Program-made: the position numbers and the translations under genes
Notes under the pieces: generated by a model
Database searches by the model: none
Seen by the model: the letters and a program-made list of their open reading frames with translations, nothing else
Told to the model about the DNA's origin: nothing
Assembly: GCF_030373265.1 (NCBI RefSeq)
Contig: NZ_JAUCZC010000006.1
Location: forward strand, 62,001 to 126,000
Direction: 5' to 3'
DNA: 64,000 bases
DNA from: Blastomonas sp.
Lineage (GTDB): Bacteria > Pseudomonadota > Alphaproteobacteria > Sphingomonadales > Sphingomonadaceae
Part shown: piece by piece, positions 1 to 8,883 of the stretch
Numbering within the stretch: the stretch's first letter is position 1
How the letters are laid out: every line of letters begins with the position of its first letter

Positions 1-1046
1 ATCTTCGAGGTGAGCACCGCAAGGTCGGCATTGGCGGCCAGCACGTCTGCGGTGGTGCCATCGCGCGGCGCTACCGTCAGCCCTGCGCTCATGTCGATCC
101 GCGTGTTCTGGTCGCCCAGAATGAACGGTTCGATCAGCGCCTGCCGCATGTGTTCGATCACCTTGTGCATCGCGCGTTCGGCGTTCCGGTCGTTGAGCAC
201 AACCGCAAACTCATCCCCCCCGATCCGGTAGATGTCGACGCCGTCGGTCCTGACCACGGCCCAGCGCTGGACGATCTGGCTCAACAGCCGGTCGCCTTCG
301 GTATGCCCGTATTTCTCGTTGACGCTCTTGAAGCGGGCGAGGTCGATCATCGCGACACTGGTCTGGGTCTGCTGCTGTTCGCCGCACTCCAGCGCCGACT
401 TGATGGCAAGATGGAAGGCCCGCCGATTGGGTGCGCCGGTCAGATCGTCGTGCATCACCAGATGGCGCAACTGCGTCACCGCCTCTTCAAGCTCGGTCTT
501 GGTGCGGACGATTTCGCGGTTGGCCGCGGCGCGCGCCAGGATCGATCCCACCGCCCCTGCCACCGCAATCAGGATGCGCAGCACTTCGGACGAAAACGGG
601 CTTGCGATCTTGACCTGATCAAACCCGACAAACCCCATGATGGCGCCGTCCCACTGGACCGGAACCAGCAGGATGCCGACGATGCCCTGCATGGCGAGCA
701 GCTCGCGCAGATCGGGGTCCAGATCGAGCGCATCGATGGAGGGCACATGCAGCGGCTCTCCGCGCTCGAATCCCTCCCGCCAGGGAGCGATGATGTCCAT
801 CGTCATGTTCTGCAGAACATCGATCATCGGGGCCACGCCCTGGCTGCACCACTCATGGGTGTTGTCGAGCAGGTCGCAGGCCTTGCGCTGAAACACATAG
901 GCGCGATCGACGCCGCTCAGATTGCCCATTCCTGACAATATCTTGTCGATCGCCGAGTCCGCATCGCACACATGCGCCGAAATGGCGTCGGCGAGAATTT
1001 CGACGACGTGAGCCTGCTGCGCAAAACTGTTGGGTGTCACGGCCAT
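1..1046 (-). CDS. GAF-GGDEF diguanylate cyclase, C-terminus beyond window edge
   Basis: Translating the minus strand from the ATG at 1046 gives an uninterrupted frame to the left edge, so only the N-terminal ~348 residues are visible. Residues ~15-170 look like a GAF sensor domain (AYVFQRK, LLVPVQWDGAIMGFVGFDQ). A GGDEF domain follows with DDLTGAPNRRAF, MIDLARFKSVNE and RIGGDEFAVVL. This family makes cyclic di-GMP from GTP. The metal-binding Asp of the IDLARF motif, the Asn of VNE and the Asp of EGD are kept, so activity is plausible. The residues five positions before GGDEF do not form RxxD, so product inhibition through the I-site is not expected. An in-frame TTG at 1055 with AAGGA upstream is an alternative start, because the AGGAG touches the ATG directly. 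An EAL domain could follow off the edge. Confidence 0.85.
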   Translation of the reverse strand, partial: MAVTPNSFAQQAHVVEILADAISAHVCDADSAIDKILSGMGNLSGVDRAYVFQRKACDLLDNTHEWCSQGVAPMIDVLQNMTMDIIAPWREGFERGEPLHVPSIDALDLDPDLRELLAMQGIVGILLVPVQWDGAIMGFVGFDQVKIASPFSSEVLRILIAVAGAVGSILARAAANREIVRTKTELEEAVTQLRHLVMHDDLTGAPNRRAFHLAIKSALECGEQQQTQTSVAMIDLARFKSVNEKYGHTEGDRLLSQIVQRWAVVRTDGVDIYRIGGDEFAVVLNDRNAERAMHKVIEHMRQALIEPFILGDQNTRIDMSAGLTVAPRDGTTADVLAANADLAVLTSK

Positions 1047-1116
1047 CTCCTGCAACCGTGCCAGTCCTTAACGGCATCCGTCTAAGGTTTGGTTAAGCCG
1101 CCACAGGCCAGATCCG

Positions 1117-2535
1117 TCACGCTCCTGCAGGTGATCCTGCGTCCTGGTTTTCTGGGACCGCGATCGGGGTGGCGGCGCAGACGGTGCGCAGCGCCTGTTT
1201 GAGGCCTTCCTCGATCGTGGGGTGATAGAACGGCATCTCGAGCAGCTGGGTCGCGGTCATCTTCTGCTGGATCGCCCAGGCCAGCAGATGGCCCAGATGC
1301 TCGCCCGCCGGGGCGACCAGATCGGCACCGATCAGCACGCCATCGGGCGCGGCGGCATACAGCGTGAGCGCGCCTTCGTTGCGCACCTCGACCCGCGCGC
1401 GGCCCTGGTCCGAAAAGTCGGCGGTGCCGCTGACCGCGCCATCCTCTTCCGCCTCGCCGATGCTGACCACCTGCGGATCGGTGAAGGTGATGCTGAACGG
1501 CACATAGCGATCGGTGTGCACCGGCGCCGGAAAGGCCGCAGCATTGCGCCCCGCGATCGCGCCATCGTGCGACGCCTCGTGCAGCAGCGGCCAATCGGCG
1601 GCGACGTCTCCGGCCAGAAAGACGTTGCTGTCGCCGCAGCGCATGGTCGATCGGTCGTGACAGGGCACGCCCTTGTCGTCCGTCTTCAGCCCTGCCTTGT
1701 CGAGCGCCAGCCCGTCGAGCACCGGGGGGCGTCCCACTGCCACCAGCACATGGTCGAACATCGCCTCGCCCTCGCTGCTGCCGCTCCAGCGGATGCAGAC
1801 GCCGTCGTCGGCGGGCTCGGGCGTGACATCGACGCCAAGATGCACGTGCACATCCCGTTCGATGATCTCGCGCAAGGCCTTGTGGACGCGCTCGCAGCGC
1901 ACCTTGGCCATGGTTTCGGACTTGTCGAACAGCGCGACGTCGACCCCCAGCCGGGCGAAGGCCTGCGCCAGCTCGAGCCCGATCGCGCCCGATCCGACCA
2001 CCGCCAGACGCCTGGGCAAAGCTTCGAGTTCGAACACGGTTTCGTTGGTCAGCGCGCACGCACCCAGCGCCGCGAACGCTGGCGGCAACGTGGGCCGCGA
2101 GCCGGTCGCGATCACGATCGCGCCTGCCTCGATCTTGCGGCCGTCATCAAGGAGCAAGGTCTTTGGCCCGGCAAACTTCGCCCGCGATGCGATCCGGATA
2201 CCATCGGGAATCTTGGCGATGTTCTCGCGCGTGGAGGCCGAGAACCGGTCACGCTCAGCGCGCACCCGGCCCATCAGCGCGGCATCGTCCACACTGACCT
2301 CGCCGACCTTGACCCCGAAAACCCCGGCACGGTCGATTGCGTGCCGCGCCTTGGACGCGGCAATCAGCAGCTTGGAGGGCATGCACCCGACATTGGCGCA
2401 GGTCGTGCCGCTGAAGTCGGGATCGATCAGCAGCGTCGAGGCGCCATTGGCGCGCGCGGCGCGCTCGGCGGCGAGGCCGGCAGTGCCGGCCCCGATCACC
2501 GCGACATCACAGCGCAGCGTGTCCTGCTTGCTCAT
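1117..2535 (-). CDS. Pyridine nucleotide-disulfide oxidoreductase, dihydrolipoyl dehydrogenase-like
   Basis: This 472-residue flavoprotein has an N-terminal FAD-binding GAGTAGLAAERAA motif, the redox disulfide in CANVGCMPSK (about residues 46-55), a central NAD(P)-binding GSGAIGLELAQAFARLG, the second FAD motif FLAGDVAADWPL, and a C-terminal dimerisation domain with the HPTIEE His-Glu pair. All of these are hallmarks of the dihydrolipoamide dehydrogenase/mercuric reductase family, and the length is normal. It has no N-terminal lipoyl or heavy-metal-binding domain. The start overlaps the stop of the upstream aldehyde dehydrogenase by 4 bp (ATGA), so the two are translationally coupled. No 2-oxoacid dehydrogenase E1/E2 genes are nearby, so it may be an accessory enzyme of this family rather than the main Lpd. 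The substrate is not determined by sequence. Confidence 0.9.
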   Translation of the reverse strand: MSKQDTLRCDVAVIGAGTAGLAAERAARANGASTLLIDPDFSGTTCANVGCMPSKLLIAASKARHAIDRAGVFGVKVGEVSVDDAALMGRVRAERDRFSASTRENIAKIPDGIRIASRAKFAGPKTLLLDDGRKIEAGAIVIATGSRPTLPPAFAALGACALTNETVFELEALPRRLAVVGSGAIGLELAQAFARLGVDVALFDKSETMAKVRCERVHKALREIIERDVHVHLGVDVTPEPADDGVCIRWSGSSEGEAMFDHVLVAVGRPPVLDGLALDKAGLKTDDKGVPCHDRSTMRCGDSNVFLAGDVAADWPLLHEASHDGAIAGRNAAAFPAPVHTDRYVPFSITFTDPQVVSIGEAEEDGAVSGTADFSDQGRARVEVRNEGALTLYAAAPDGVLIGADLVAPAGEHLGHLLAWAIQQKMTATQLLEMPFYHPTIEEGLKQALRTVCAATPIAVPENQDAGSPAGA

Positions 2536-3908
2536 GCAACCAGGATGGCCTTGGCGTTGACGAACTCCTTGAAGCCCTCATCGCCATGCTCGCGGCCATA
2601 GCCCGATGCCTTTACGCCGCCGAACGGCATGTCGGGCGAGGCGACGTTGAAGGTGTTGATGAACACCATCCCGGTATCGAAATGCTTGGCCGCAAGCTCC
2701 TTGGCGCGCTCGACATCGCGCGAGAAGATCCCGCCGCCCAGCCCGTAGCGGCTGTCGTTGGCGATCCGCATCGCGTCCTCGTCGTCCTTGGCGCGGATGA
2801 TCGAGGCGGCAGGCCCGAACAGCTCGTCGTCATAGGCAGGCTGGCCCGGCTCGACATCGACCAGCACGGTCGGGGGATAGAACCAGCCGGTCTGCTGAGG
2901 GATCTTGCCGCCGGTCAGGACGCGCGCACCCTTCTCGACGCTCTTTTCGACCTGATCGTGCAGCGAATCGCGCTGGCGCTTGGACACCAGCGGTCCGAGC
3001 TGGGTGTCGTCCTCGCACGGATCGCCCATCGTCAGCGCCTCGAACGCCTCGGCATAGCCCTTGACGAACGCATCGTAATTGGCGGCGGTCACCACGAAGC
3101 GCTTGGCATTCACGCAGGTCTGGCCGTTGTTGTAGATGCGGCCCTGCACGCAGGTCTCGATCGCAAGATCGAGATCGGCATCGTCGAGCACCAGATAGGC
3201 GTCGTTCGAGCCCAGTTCGAGCACGGTCTTTTTAACCACCGATGCGGCCTTGGCGCCGACGGTGCGGCCCGCCTTGTCGCTTCCGGTCAGCGTCACGCCG
3301 CGCACATGCTCGTGCTCGATGACCTTGTCGGACTGGTCGTGGTCGATGATCAGCACCCCGAACAGCCCCTTGGGGAGGCCAGCGCGCTCATACAGATCGC
3401 GCAGGAAAAGGCCGCTGCCGGTGCAGTTCTCGGCATGCTTGAGCAGCACGCCGTTGCCCGCCATCAGGCTGGCGACCGAATAGCGCACCGCCTGATAGGC
3501 GGGAAAGTTCCACGGCTGGATGCCGTAGACCACGCCGATCGGCGCGTGGGTGACATAGCCGTCGCCGTTGTCGGTCTCGCGCTTCTGGTCGGCCAGCGCC
3601 TTGGGGCCTTCGCTCGCGGTATAATCGCAGATCGCGGCGACCAGATCGACCTCCTGCTGGCTGTCACGCAGCAGCTTGCCGACCTCGCGGGTCATCAGCT
3701 GCGCGAATTCATCCTTCGATGCGCGCAGTTCCTCGGCGATCCGTCCGATCACCTTGGCGCGTTCTTCGAGGCTCTGCATCCGCCAGTCGAGAAACGCCTT
3801 GTGGCTTGCCTCGACGACCGCGGTCGCCTCGTCATCGGACATATACGAATAGGTCTCGATCGGCTCTTCGGTCAGCGGGTTGATCGTCTGAAATGTGCGA
3901 TTGGTCAT
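2532..3908 (-). CDS. NAD(P)-dependent aldehyde dehydrogenase, succinate-semialdehyde type
   Basis: This 458-residue aldehyde dehydrogenase carries the catalytic Cys in YNNGQTCVNAKRF, the general-base Glu in VLELGSNDAYLVLDDADLD and the NAD-binding IQPWNFPAYQAVR segment. The short N-terminus beginning with FQTINPLTEEPIETY, the DADLDLAIE stretch and the overall length resemble the YneI/Sad type of succinate-semialdehyde dehydrogenase more than the longer GabD type. The reaction would be oxidation of succinate semialdehyde, or a similar short aldehyde, to the acid. One oddity is LELGSNDAY where the family usually has LELGG; this could affect substrate or cofactor preference. The gene is first in a two-gene operon, overlapping the downstream oxidoreductase by 4 bp, with 66 bp to the next upstream gene. 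Confidence 0.88.
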   Translation of the reverse strand: MTNRTFQTINPLTEEPIETYSYMSDDEATAVVEASHKAFLDWRMQSLEERAKVIGRIAEELRASKDEFAQLMTREVGKLLRDSQQEVDLVAAICDYTASEGPKALADQKRETDNGDGYVTHAPIGVVYGIQPWNFPAYQAVRYSVASLMAGNGVLLKHAENCTGSGLFLRDLYERAGLPKGLFGVLIIDHDQSDKVIEHEHVRGVTLTGSDKAGRTVGAKAASVVKKTVLELGSNDAYLVLDDADLDLAIETCVQGRIYNNGQTCVNAKRFVVTAANYDAFVKGYAEAFEALTMGDPCEDDTQLGPLVSKRQRDSLHDQVEKSVEKGARVLTGGKIPQQTGWFYPPTVLVDVEPGQPAYDDELFGPAASIIRAKDDEDAMRIANDSRYGLGGGIFSRDVERAKELAAKHFDTGMVFINTFNVASPDMPFGGVKASGYGREHGDEGFKEFVNAKAILVA

Positions 3909-3974
3909 GAAAATCTCCGTAAGTTTTGAGGGTTTGCGGCCAATTCAGCCGTGGCCGGATCAGCCATGGCCAGG

Positions 3975-4736
3975 TCAGCCATAGGTGGCGCGGTGGCTGT
4001 CGAGCGTTTTGTCGACATCCAGCAGCGCGCCGAGAATTTCGGTTTCCCATCCGCCGGGAGGAAGCGTGCGAACCGCCGAGTGCGCGGTGCACACGGTGCG
4101 CGTATCGGCCCAGGCGCGCGCAAGCTCGAGCGCCCAGTTGGCATAGTCGTCGGCCGCGCCGGGACGCTTTTCCAGCGCCTTGCCCAGCATCGGGTGAAAG
4201 CGCAGCCGGGGCTCGGGCAGGATTGCGCTCAGCAGCGCCGGAGGCTCGAGCACGTTGATCGTGTCATCGACATGGACGATGCCGCTGGGCCTGTGGCGCA
4301 CCAGCACCGAGGCGACGTGCACCTTGTCATCCGCGCTGATGAAATCCACGCCGCGCGGGGTCGAGAACTCGAGGTCCTCTGCAAACTCGGCCTGCGCTGC
4401 CGGATCCTCGATGACCCCGGGCTCCCAGCGCAGCTCGGGCCGCTCGGCATGATGCCTGCGGGTGCCGATCAGCCGCGCACCGGGCAGCACCGAATGCAGC
4501 GCGGCGCAATGCAGCGTGTGGAACGGGTGCACATTGATGATTGCATCGACCAGCGCGCCGCCATCGGTCAGCGCAAGCAGCTGGTCGCGATCCTCGGCGT
4601 CCAGATCATAGCTGTCGAGCGCGAGGAAACGGCCATTGCCCTGCCGGACCAGCGACATATGGGTGCCGATATCGACGACCTTGGCGATCCTGAACGAACC
4701 GCGAAAATTCCAGAAGTCATCGTGCAGCCGGTCCAT
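3975..4736 (-). CDS. Metallo-beta-lactamase-fold-like hypothetical protein
   Basis: This 253-residue cytoplasmic protein has no signal peptide. The order of segments recalls metallo-beta-lactamase-fold hydrolases: an early beta-rich part (MSLVRQGNGRFLALDSYDL), a His-rich stretch INVHPFHTLHCAALHSVLPGA in the place of the usual HxHxDH, and HVDDTINVL resembling the later GDT motif. The canonical HxHxDH is not present, so metal binding or catalysis is uncertain, and it may be a degenerate member of the fold. It lies upstream of the aldehyde dehydrogenase on the same strand, 66 bp away, and may be co-transcribed with it. The ATG at 4736 is chosen because the reading frame opens there and the protein begins directly with MDRLHDDFWNF. 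Function is not assigned. Confidence 0.6.
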   Translation of the reverse strand: MDRLHDDFWNFRGSFRIAKVVDIGTHMSLVRQGNGRFLALDSYDLDAEDRDQLLALTDGGALVDAIINVHPFHTLHCAALHSVLPGARLIGTRRHHAERPELRWEPGVIEDPAAQAEFAEDLEFSTPRGVDFISADDKVHVASVLVRHRPSGIVHVDDTINVLEPPALLSAILPEPRLRFHPMLGKALEKRPGAADDYANWALELARAWADTRTVCTAHSAVRTLPPGGWETEILGALLDVDKTLDSHRATYG

Positions 4737-4915
4737 TGGACCTCCTCGTTCGCTTGGTTCTCATGGGAAGGCATATCTACGAGCCCGGGCGCGAGCGGTT
4801 CCGGTTGGCCGCGAGCAGCGATGTTCAGATGCGGCTGTCGGGGGTGCCCGGATCCCACCACCTGCCGCATAGCGTTTGCCAAAAGCTGCCCGATGCAGGC
4901 ATGAACCCGCGCTTT

Positions 4916-4946
4916 CCATAGAGCGGGCCTGCCCATAGAGCGGGCC
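4916..4946. repeat. Short direct repeat upstream of the DUF2490 gene
   Basis: The 14-mer CCATAGAGCGGGCC occurs at 4916-4929 and again at 4933-4946, within the 244 bp gap between two divergent genes. The 17 bp period would put both copies on nearby helix faces but not exactly in phase. It could be an operator or only a local duplication; no further evidence is visible. Confidence 0.4.
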
Positions 4947-4980
4947 GGGATACAGGCTCGGGTGTTCAAAAGGTTGGCTT

Positions 4981-5661
4981 ATGCGTTCGCGACTGTTTTC
5001 CCGATTGGCGGCAGCTGGTCTTGCCGCGCTCGGCATGGCCGCGCCTGCCCGCGCGAACGACCATGATTTCAATATTTGGCTCGGCCAGTTCGCGACCATC
5101 AACGCCAGCGACAGCGTCTATGTCCGGCTCGAGGCGCAGGAGCGGTTCACCGATGACGCCGACCGGCTCGGGCAACTGCTGTTGCGCTCGCTGGTCGCGT
5201 ACCGGCTCGACCCGACCGTCAGCCTGGGTGCGGGCTATGCCTATATCCTGACCCGGCCGGATGGACGGGCCGATCTCAACGAGCACCGGTTCTATCAGGA
5301 ATTGAACGTCCGCCTGCTCCAGACCGCAGGCGGGGTGACGGTGGATTCGCGCACCCGGATCGAGCAGCGCACCTTCGAGGAACGCAACGGCACCGCCTGG
5401 CGGCTGCGCCAGTTCGTCCAGCTGCGCGTGCCGATCACCGGGCGCAACAAGCTGGTGGCGTATACCGAGCCGTTCATCGACCTCAACCAGACCGATGTGC
5501 AGCGCGGCGGGGTCTCGCTGTGGCGCAATTTCGCGGGCGTTTCGGTCCCGCTGGCGAACCGGATCGAAATGGTGCCCGGCTATCTCAACCAGCACGTCTT
5601 CCGCGATGGTCGCGACCGGTCCGACCATGTCGCCAACGTCAACCTGGTGATGACGTTCTAA
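4981..5661 (+). CDS. DUF2490 outer-membrane beta-barrel protein
   Basis: This 226-residue protein starts with a clear Sec signal peptide (RLAAAGLAALGMAAPARA, cleavage expected near residue 25). It continues as alternating amphipathic strands (NIWLGQFATINASDSVYVRLEAQERF, VAYRLDPTVSLGAGYAYILTR, NKLVAYTEPFIDLNQ) and ends in NVNLVMTF with a terminal Phe, typical of BAM-inserted barrels. This is the pattern of DUF2490 proteins, which are common in sphingomonads and Bacteroidetes and have no known function. It is a single gene, transcribed away from the metallo-hydrolase-like gene and convergent with the Mrp operon, whose last stop is 28 bp away. ATG at 4981 is the only start that keeps the signal peptide intact. 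Confidence 0.8.
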   Translation: MRSRLFSRLAAAGLAALGMAAPARANDHDFNIWLGQFATINASDSVYVRLEAQERFTDDADRLGQLLLRSLVAYRLDPTVSLGAGYAYILTRPDGRADLNEHRFYQELNVRLLQTAGGVTVDSRTRIEQRTFEERNGTAWRLRQFVQLRVPITGRNKLVAYTEPFIDLNQTDVQRGGVSLWRNFAGVSVPLANRIEMVPGYLNQHVFRDGRDRSDHVANVNLVMTF

Positions 5662-5689
5662 CCCTGAGCCGTGGCGTCGCGAAGCGGGG

Positions 5690-7411
5690 TCAGCGGGCCG
5701 CCAGGATCGCGATCGCGAGCACCGACACCACGATCGCAAGGCCGCTGATCCGCCACTGCAGCAGCGCCCCTTCGAGTGTCTCGGCGCCCTTCGCCGCCAC
5801 TGTGCCGGCACGGCGCACGGCTGCGGTGGACCGGTCGGCAATGGCAGCGCGCATCGTCGCGAGCGATCCGGGAACGCGCTTCAGCGGTGCAAGCCTGCGG
5901 CCCGCCGCCCTCGCGGCGCGGAGCGGATCGGCCGCCTCCAATGTGCCGGCGGGCCAGTTGGCGCGGGCCATCGCGGCGATCGCCGCCATTCCCAGCGCGA
6001 CCGGCCAGGCCGCCGACCACAAGGTTGCGAGGCGCATCGGGTAGTCGGCGGGCAGCCCGCTCCACGCGCTCCACAGCCACCACGGCGATACCACCGCGGC
6101 GAGCGCCAGCGCGACCACCGGCCCTGCGATCAGCGGATGCGGGTGCCTGGCACCTTCGGCTTCAGCGTCATCTTCCGCGTGCTTCGTCGGGCTGGCGGCG
6201 AGCCGGACCAGAAACCAGCCCAGCACGAGCGTCGTCGTGGCGGCCGACAGCGTCAGCGCGAACGTCTCCCATGCGCCGAGCCCGGTCTTGGCGGCCGCCT
6301 TGGCCAGCCCCCCCCCGGTCAGGGGCGCCCCTGCGACCGACAGGGCCACCGCGGCCAGCAGCACCAGCCCCCCGGATCGCCAGCGCCCGCGCGAGCCTGC
6401 GACCAGCGCGACCCCGAGGAACAGCGCGCCCTTGGCCAGGCCGTGGTGGAAGCCGTAATAGGCGGCGTAGGCCATGTCGCCACCGGGACTGCGGGTCGCC
6501 GCGGCAACCAGCGCGATCACCAGCCCCATCTGGCTGATCGTCGAATAGGCGAGGATGGCCTTGGGCTGGCGCACGCGCAATCCCGCCAGCGCACCGCCAA
6601 AGGCGGTGGCAAAGCCGAGCGCTATCACGATGGTCGTGATATCGCTGGCAACCGGCAGGAAGAGCATCAGCCCGACAATGCCCGCCTTGACGATGGCGCC
6701 CGAGAGCACCGCCGAGGCAGGCGTGGGCGCGGCAGGATGCGCCAGCGGCAGCCAGACGTGCAGCGGCATCAGCCCGGCCTTGATGCCAAAGCCTGCCACC
6801 AGCAGGGCGACCGCGAACGTGCCAAGCGGCGCATCGGCCAGCGCCAGCCGGATCTGCCCGATCATCAGGCTGTCCGCAGCCGAAGCGCCGATCAGGAACG
6901 CCACCAGCAGGCAGACCTCGCCGACCAGGGCGAGCACGATGTACAGGCGTCCGGCGCGCAGGGCTTCCGCCGTGGCCTCGTGCACGACCAGAAAATAGGC
7001 CGAGAGCGATACCGCCGCGAAGGCGACGTAGAACGTGGCGACATCCTGCGCGAGGAATACCCCCAGATTGCCCGCCAGCGTCAGGCACCAGAAGCTGCTG
7101 AACACTGCGGGGTTGGCCGTCCCCTTCATGGACTTTTGCGCGTGCACGGCCGCGGCGAACCACAGGCAGGCGGTGAGCGTCAGCAGCAGCATCGCAGGGC
7201 GCCCGGCACCCAGCGTCACGCCGAGCAGCACGTCGGGCACGACCGTCACGCCCTGCCCTCCGAGGAAGGCCAGCCCGATTGCGGGCAACGGCGCCAGCGG
7301 CAGCAGCCGCAAGGCATGGGCCCGCACCGGCGGCAGCAAGGCGACCAGGCCGAGCAGCAGCGGCCAGATCAGGGCGACCAGCGGCAGCATCGGACCGCTC
7401 GGGCCGATCAT
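5690..7411 (-). CDS. Mrp-type antiporter subunit, third MrpD/NuoL/M-like protein
   Basis: This 573-residue, strongly hydrophobic protein belongs to the proton-conducting antiporter family shared by MrpA/MrpD and complex I NuoL/M/N. It has about 14 or more predicted membrane segments and the conserved core segments FGIKAGLMPLHVWLPLAHPAAPTPASAVLSGAIVKAGIVGL, which contain the key Lys and His-Pro positions, and AILAYSTISQMGLVIALVAAA. A charged loop near the C-terminus (KHAEDDAEAEGARHPHP) precedes extra C-terminal helices and makes it longer than the other two D-like subunits. It is the last gene of the operon and overlaps the preceding gene by 4 bp (ATGA). It may stand in for the antiporter half of MrpA, since no separate full-length mrpA is present in the operon. 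Confidence 0.88.
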   Translation of the reverse strand: MIGPSGPMLPLVALIWPLLLGLVALLPPVRAHALRLLPLAPLPAIGLAFLGGQGVTVVPDVLLGVTLGAGRPAMLLLTLTACLWFAAAVHAQKSMKGTANPAVFSSFWCLTLAGNLGVFLAQDVATFYVAFAAVSLSAYFLVVHEATAEALRAGRLYIVLALVGEVCLLVAFLIGASAADSLMIGQIRLALADAPLGTFAVALLVAGFGIKAGLMPLHVWLPLAHPAAPTPASAVLSGAIVKAGIVGLMLFLPVASDITTIVIALGFATAFGGALAGLRVRQPKAILAYSTISQMGLVIALVAAATRSPGGDMAYAAYYGFHHGLAKGALFLGVALVAGSRGRWRSGGLVLLAAVALSVAGAPLTGGGLAKAAAKTGLGAWETFALTLSAATTTLVLGWFLVRLAASPTKHAEDDAEAEGARHPHPLIAGPVVALALAAVVSPWWLWSAWSGLPADYPMRLATLWSAAWPVALGMAAIAAMARANWPAGTLEAADPLRAARAAGRRLAPLKRVPGSLATMRAAIADRSTAAVRRAGTVAAKGAETLEGALLQWRISGLAIVVSVLAIAILAAR

Positions 7412-8883
7412 CGCAGATAATCCCGCGTTGCGATCAGCGTCGCCCAGGCGAGCGGACTGAAGGACGAGGCCGCCAGCAACGCCACCGCGATCGATGCGAA
7501 GGCGGTGATCACCGGTGGTGCGATCAGGCCCAACGGCCGTTCGGTGGGGCCACCGCCCGCAGGCACCGGTGTCGGTGCGTCACCGAACCAGATGCGATAG
7601 ACCAGCGGCAGGAAATAGGCGGCGTTGAGCAGCGTCGAGACGGCCAGCACCGCAAGCACCCAGGGCGCATCCGCCTGCATCGCGCCGATCCCGAGATAGA
7701 TCTTGGTGATGAAACCGGCGGTGGGCGGCAGGCCGACCATGCCGATCGCGCCAATCGAAAAGCACACCGATGTCCAGGGCATCTGCCGCCCGATGCCATC
7801 GAGCGCATCGACCCGGGTGATCCCGGCGCGCTCGTCGAAGATGCCCGCGCAGAAGAACAGGGTGATCTTCATCAGCCCCTGATGCACCAGATGCACCAGG
7901 CCGCCAATCACCGCAAACGGGGATGCGAGCGCGACCCCGAGGACGATATAGGACACCTGGCTGACCGTCGAGAACGCCAGGCGCTTCTTGATCTCCTGCT
8001 GCTGCAGCGCGCGCGCCGACCCCCACAAGATGGTGAAGGCCGCCAGCACGGCGAGCGGCAGGCCCACGCCGAGCGTCTCCATCCGTTCGAGACCGAACAC
8101 ATCGAGCACGATGCGCATGACACCGAACGCCCCCGCCTTCACCACCGCGACCGCGTGCAGCAAGGCGCTGACCGGGGCAGGTGCGGCCATCGCAGCCGGC
8201 AGCCAGCCGTGCAGCGGCACCAGCGCTGCCTTGACCCCCAGCCCCGCGATGAACAGCGCAAAGATCATCCGCAGGCTGTTGTCGTCGAGCCTCTCCAGAT
8301 TGGCCGGCGTCGCGAACTCGACCGGCCCTACCGAGCTTTCAAGCCATATGATCGCGATCAGCAGCACCGCGCTCGCCGGCAGCGCATAGGCAAGATAGCT
8401 GCGCCCGGCGGCGATCGATTTGGCATTCTGCTTGTGGACCACCAGGGGCCAGGTCGACAGCGTGAGCAGTTCGAAGAAGATGAAGAACGAGATCAGCGTT
8501 CCTGACAGCGCGATCCCCGTCGTGGCAGCCACGCACAGGCTGAAGAACCCGAAGAAGCGGGACATCTCGGGCTTGTTGCCCAGATAGGCGATCGCATAGA
8601 TCGTCGTCAGCAGCCACAACAGCGCCGACAGCGAAACGAAAAGCAAAGACAGGGCATCGACGCGCAGCAGCAGATACAGGCCGGGGGCAAAGCTGATCCG
8701 GGTTTCGTAGATCGTCCCCTGCACCACCTCCAGGATCATGAAAACGATCAGCCCGAGCTTCAGGACCGCCCCGCCCAGATTGAGCAGATTGCGCACGCTG
8801 TGACGCTCCTGCGGCAGGAAGAAGGTGATGAAGGCCGGCACCAGCGACGTGAGCAGGATCAGAATCGGGAGCGTGGCGCTCAT
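7408..8883 (-). CDS. mrpD: Na+/H+ antiporter subunit D (second copy)
   Basis: This 491-residue polytopic inner-membrane protein of the MrpD/NuoM family shows GLGVKAALVPLHGWLPAAMAAPAPVSALLHAVAVVKAGAFGVMR and KKRLAFSTVSQVSYIVLGVAL, the hallmark antiporter signature with a conserved Lys in the proton channel. Length and helix number fit the family. It overlaps its neighbours on both sides by 4 bp, in a run that also holds two other D-like subunits. In Mrp complexes the D subunit exchanges protons for sodium or other cations, and the operon as a whole usually supports pH and sodium homeostasis. Which of the three D-like genes is the orthologue of MrpD proper cannot be decided by eye. Confidence 0.9.
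   Translation of the reverse strand: MSATLPILILLTSLVPAFITFFLPQERHSVRNLLNLGGAVLKLGLIVFMILEVVQGTIYETRISFAPGLYLLLRVDALSLLFVSLSALLWLLTTIYAIAYLGNKPEMSRFFGFFSLCVAATTGIALSGTLISFFIFFELLTLSTWPLVVHKQNAKSIAAGRSYLAYALPASAVLLIAIIWLESSVGPVEFATPANLERLDDNSLRMIFALFIAGLGVKAALVPLHGWLPAAMAAPAPVSALLHAVAVVKAGAFGVMRIVLDVFGLERMETLGVGLPLAVLAAFTILWGSARALQQQEIKKRLAFSTVSQVSYIVLGVALASPFAVIGGLVHLVHQGLMKITLFFCAGIFDERAGITRVDALDGIGRQMPWTSVCFSIGAIGMVGLPPTAGFITKIYLGIGAMQADAPWVLAVLAVSTLLNAAYFLPLVYRIWFGDAPTPVPAGGGPTERPLGLIAPPVITAFASIAVALLAASSFSPLAWATLIATRDYLR

Noticed and set aside
7279-8505. Long plus-strand frames opposite the Mrp operon and many other genes
   Set aside because: They are Arg/Gln/Asp-rich shadow frames produced by the high GC content opposite genuine membrane-protein genes.
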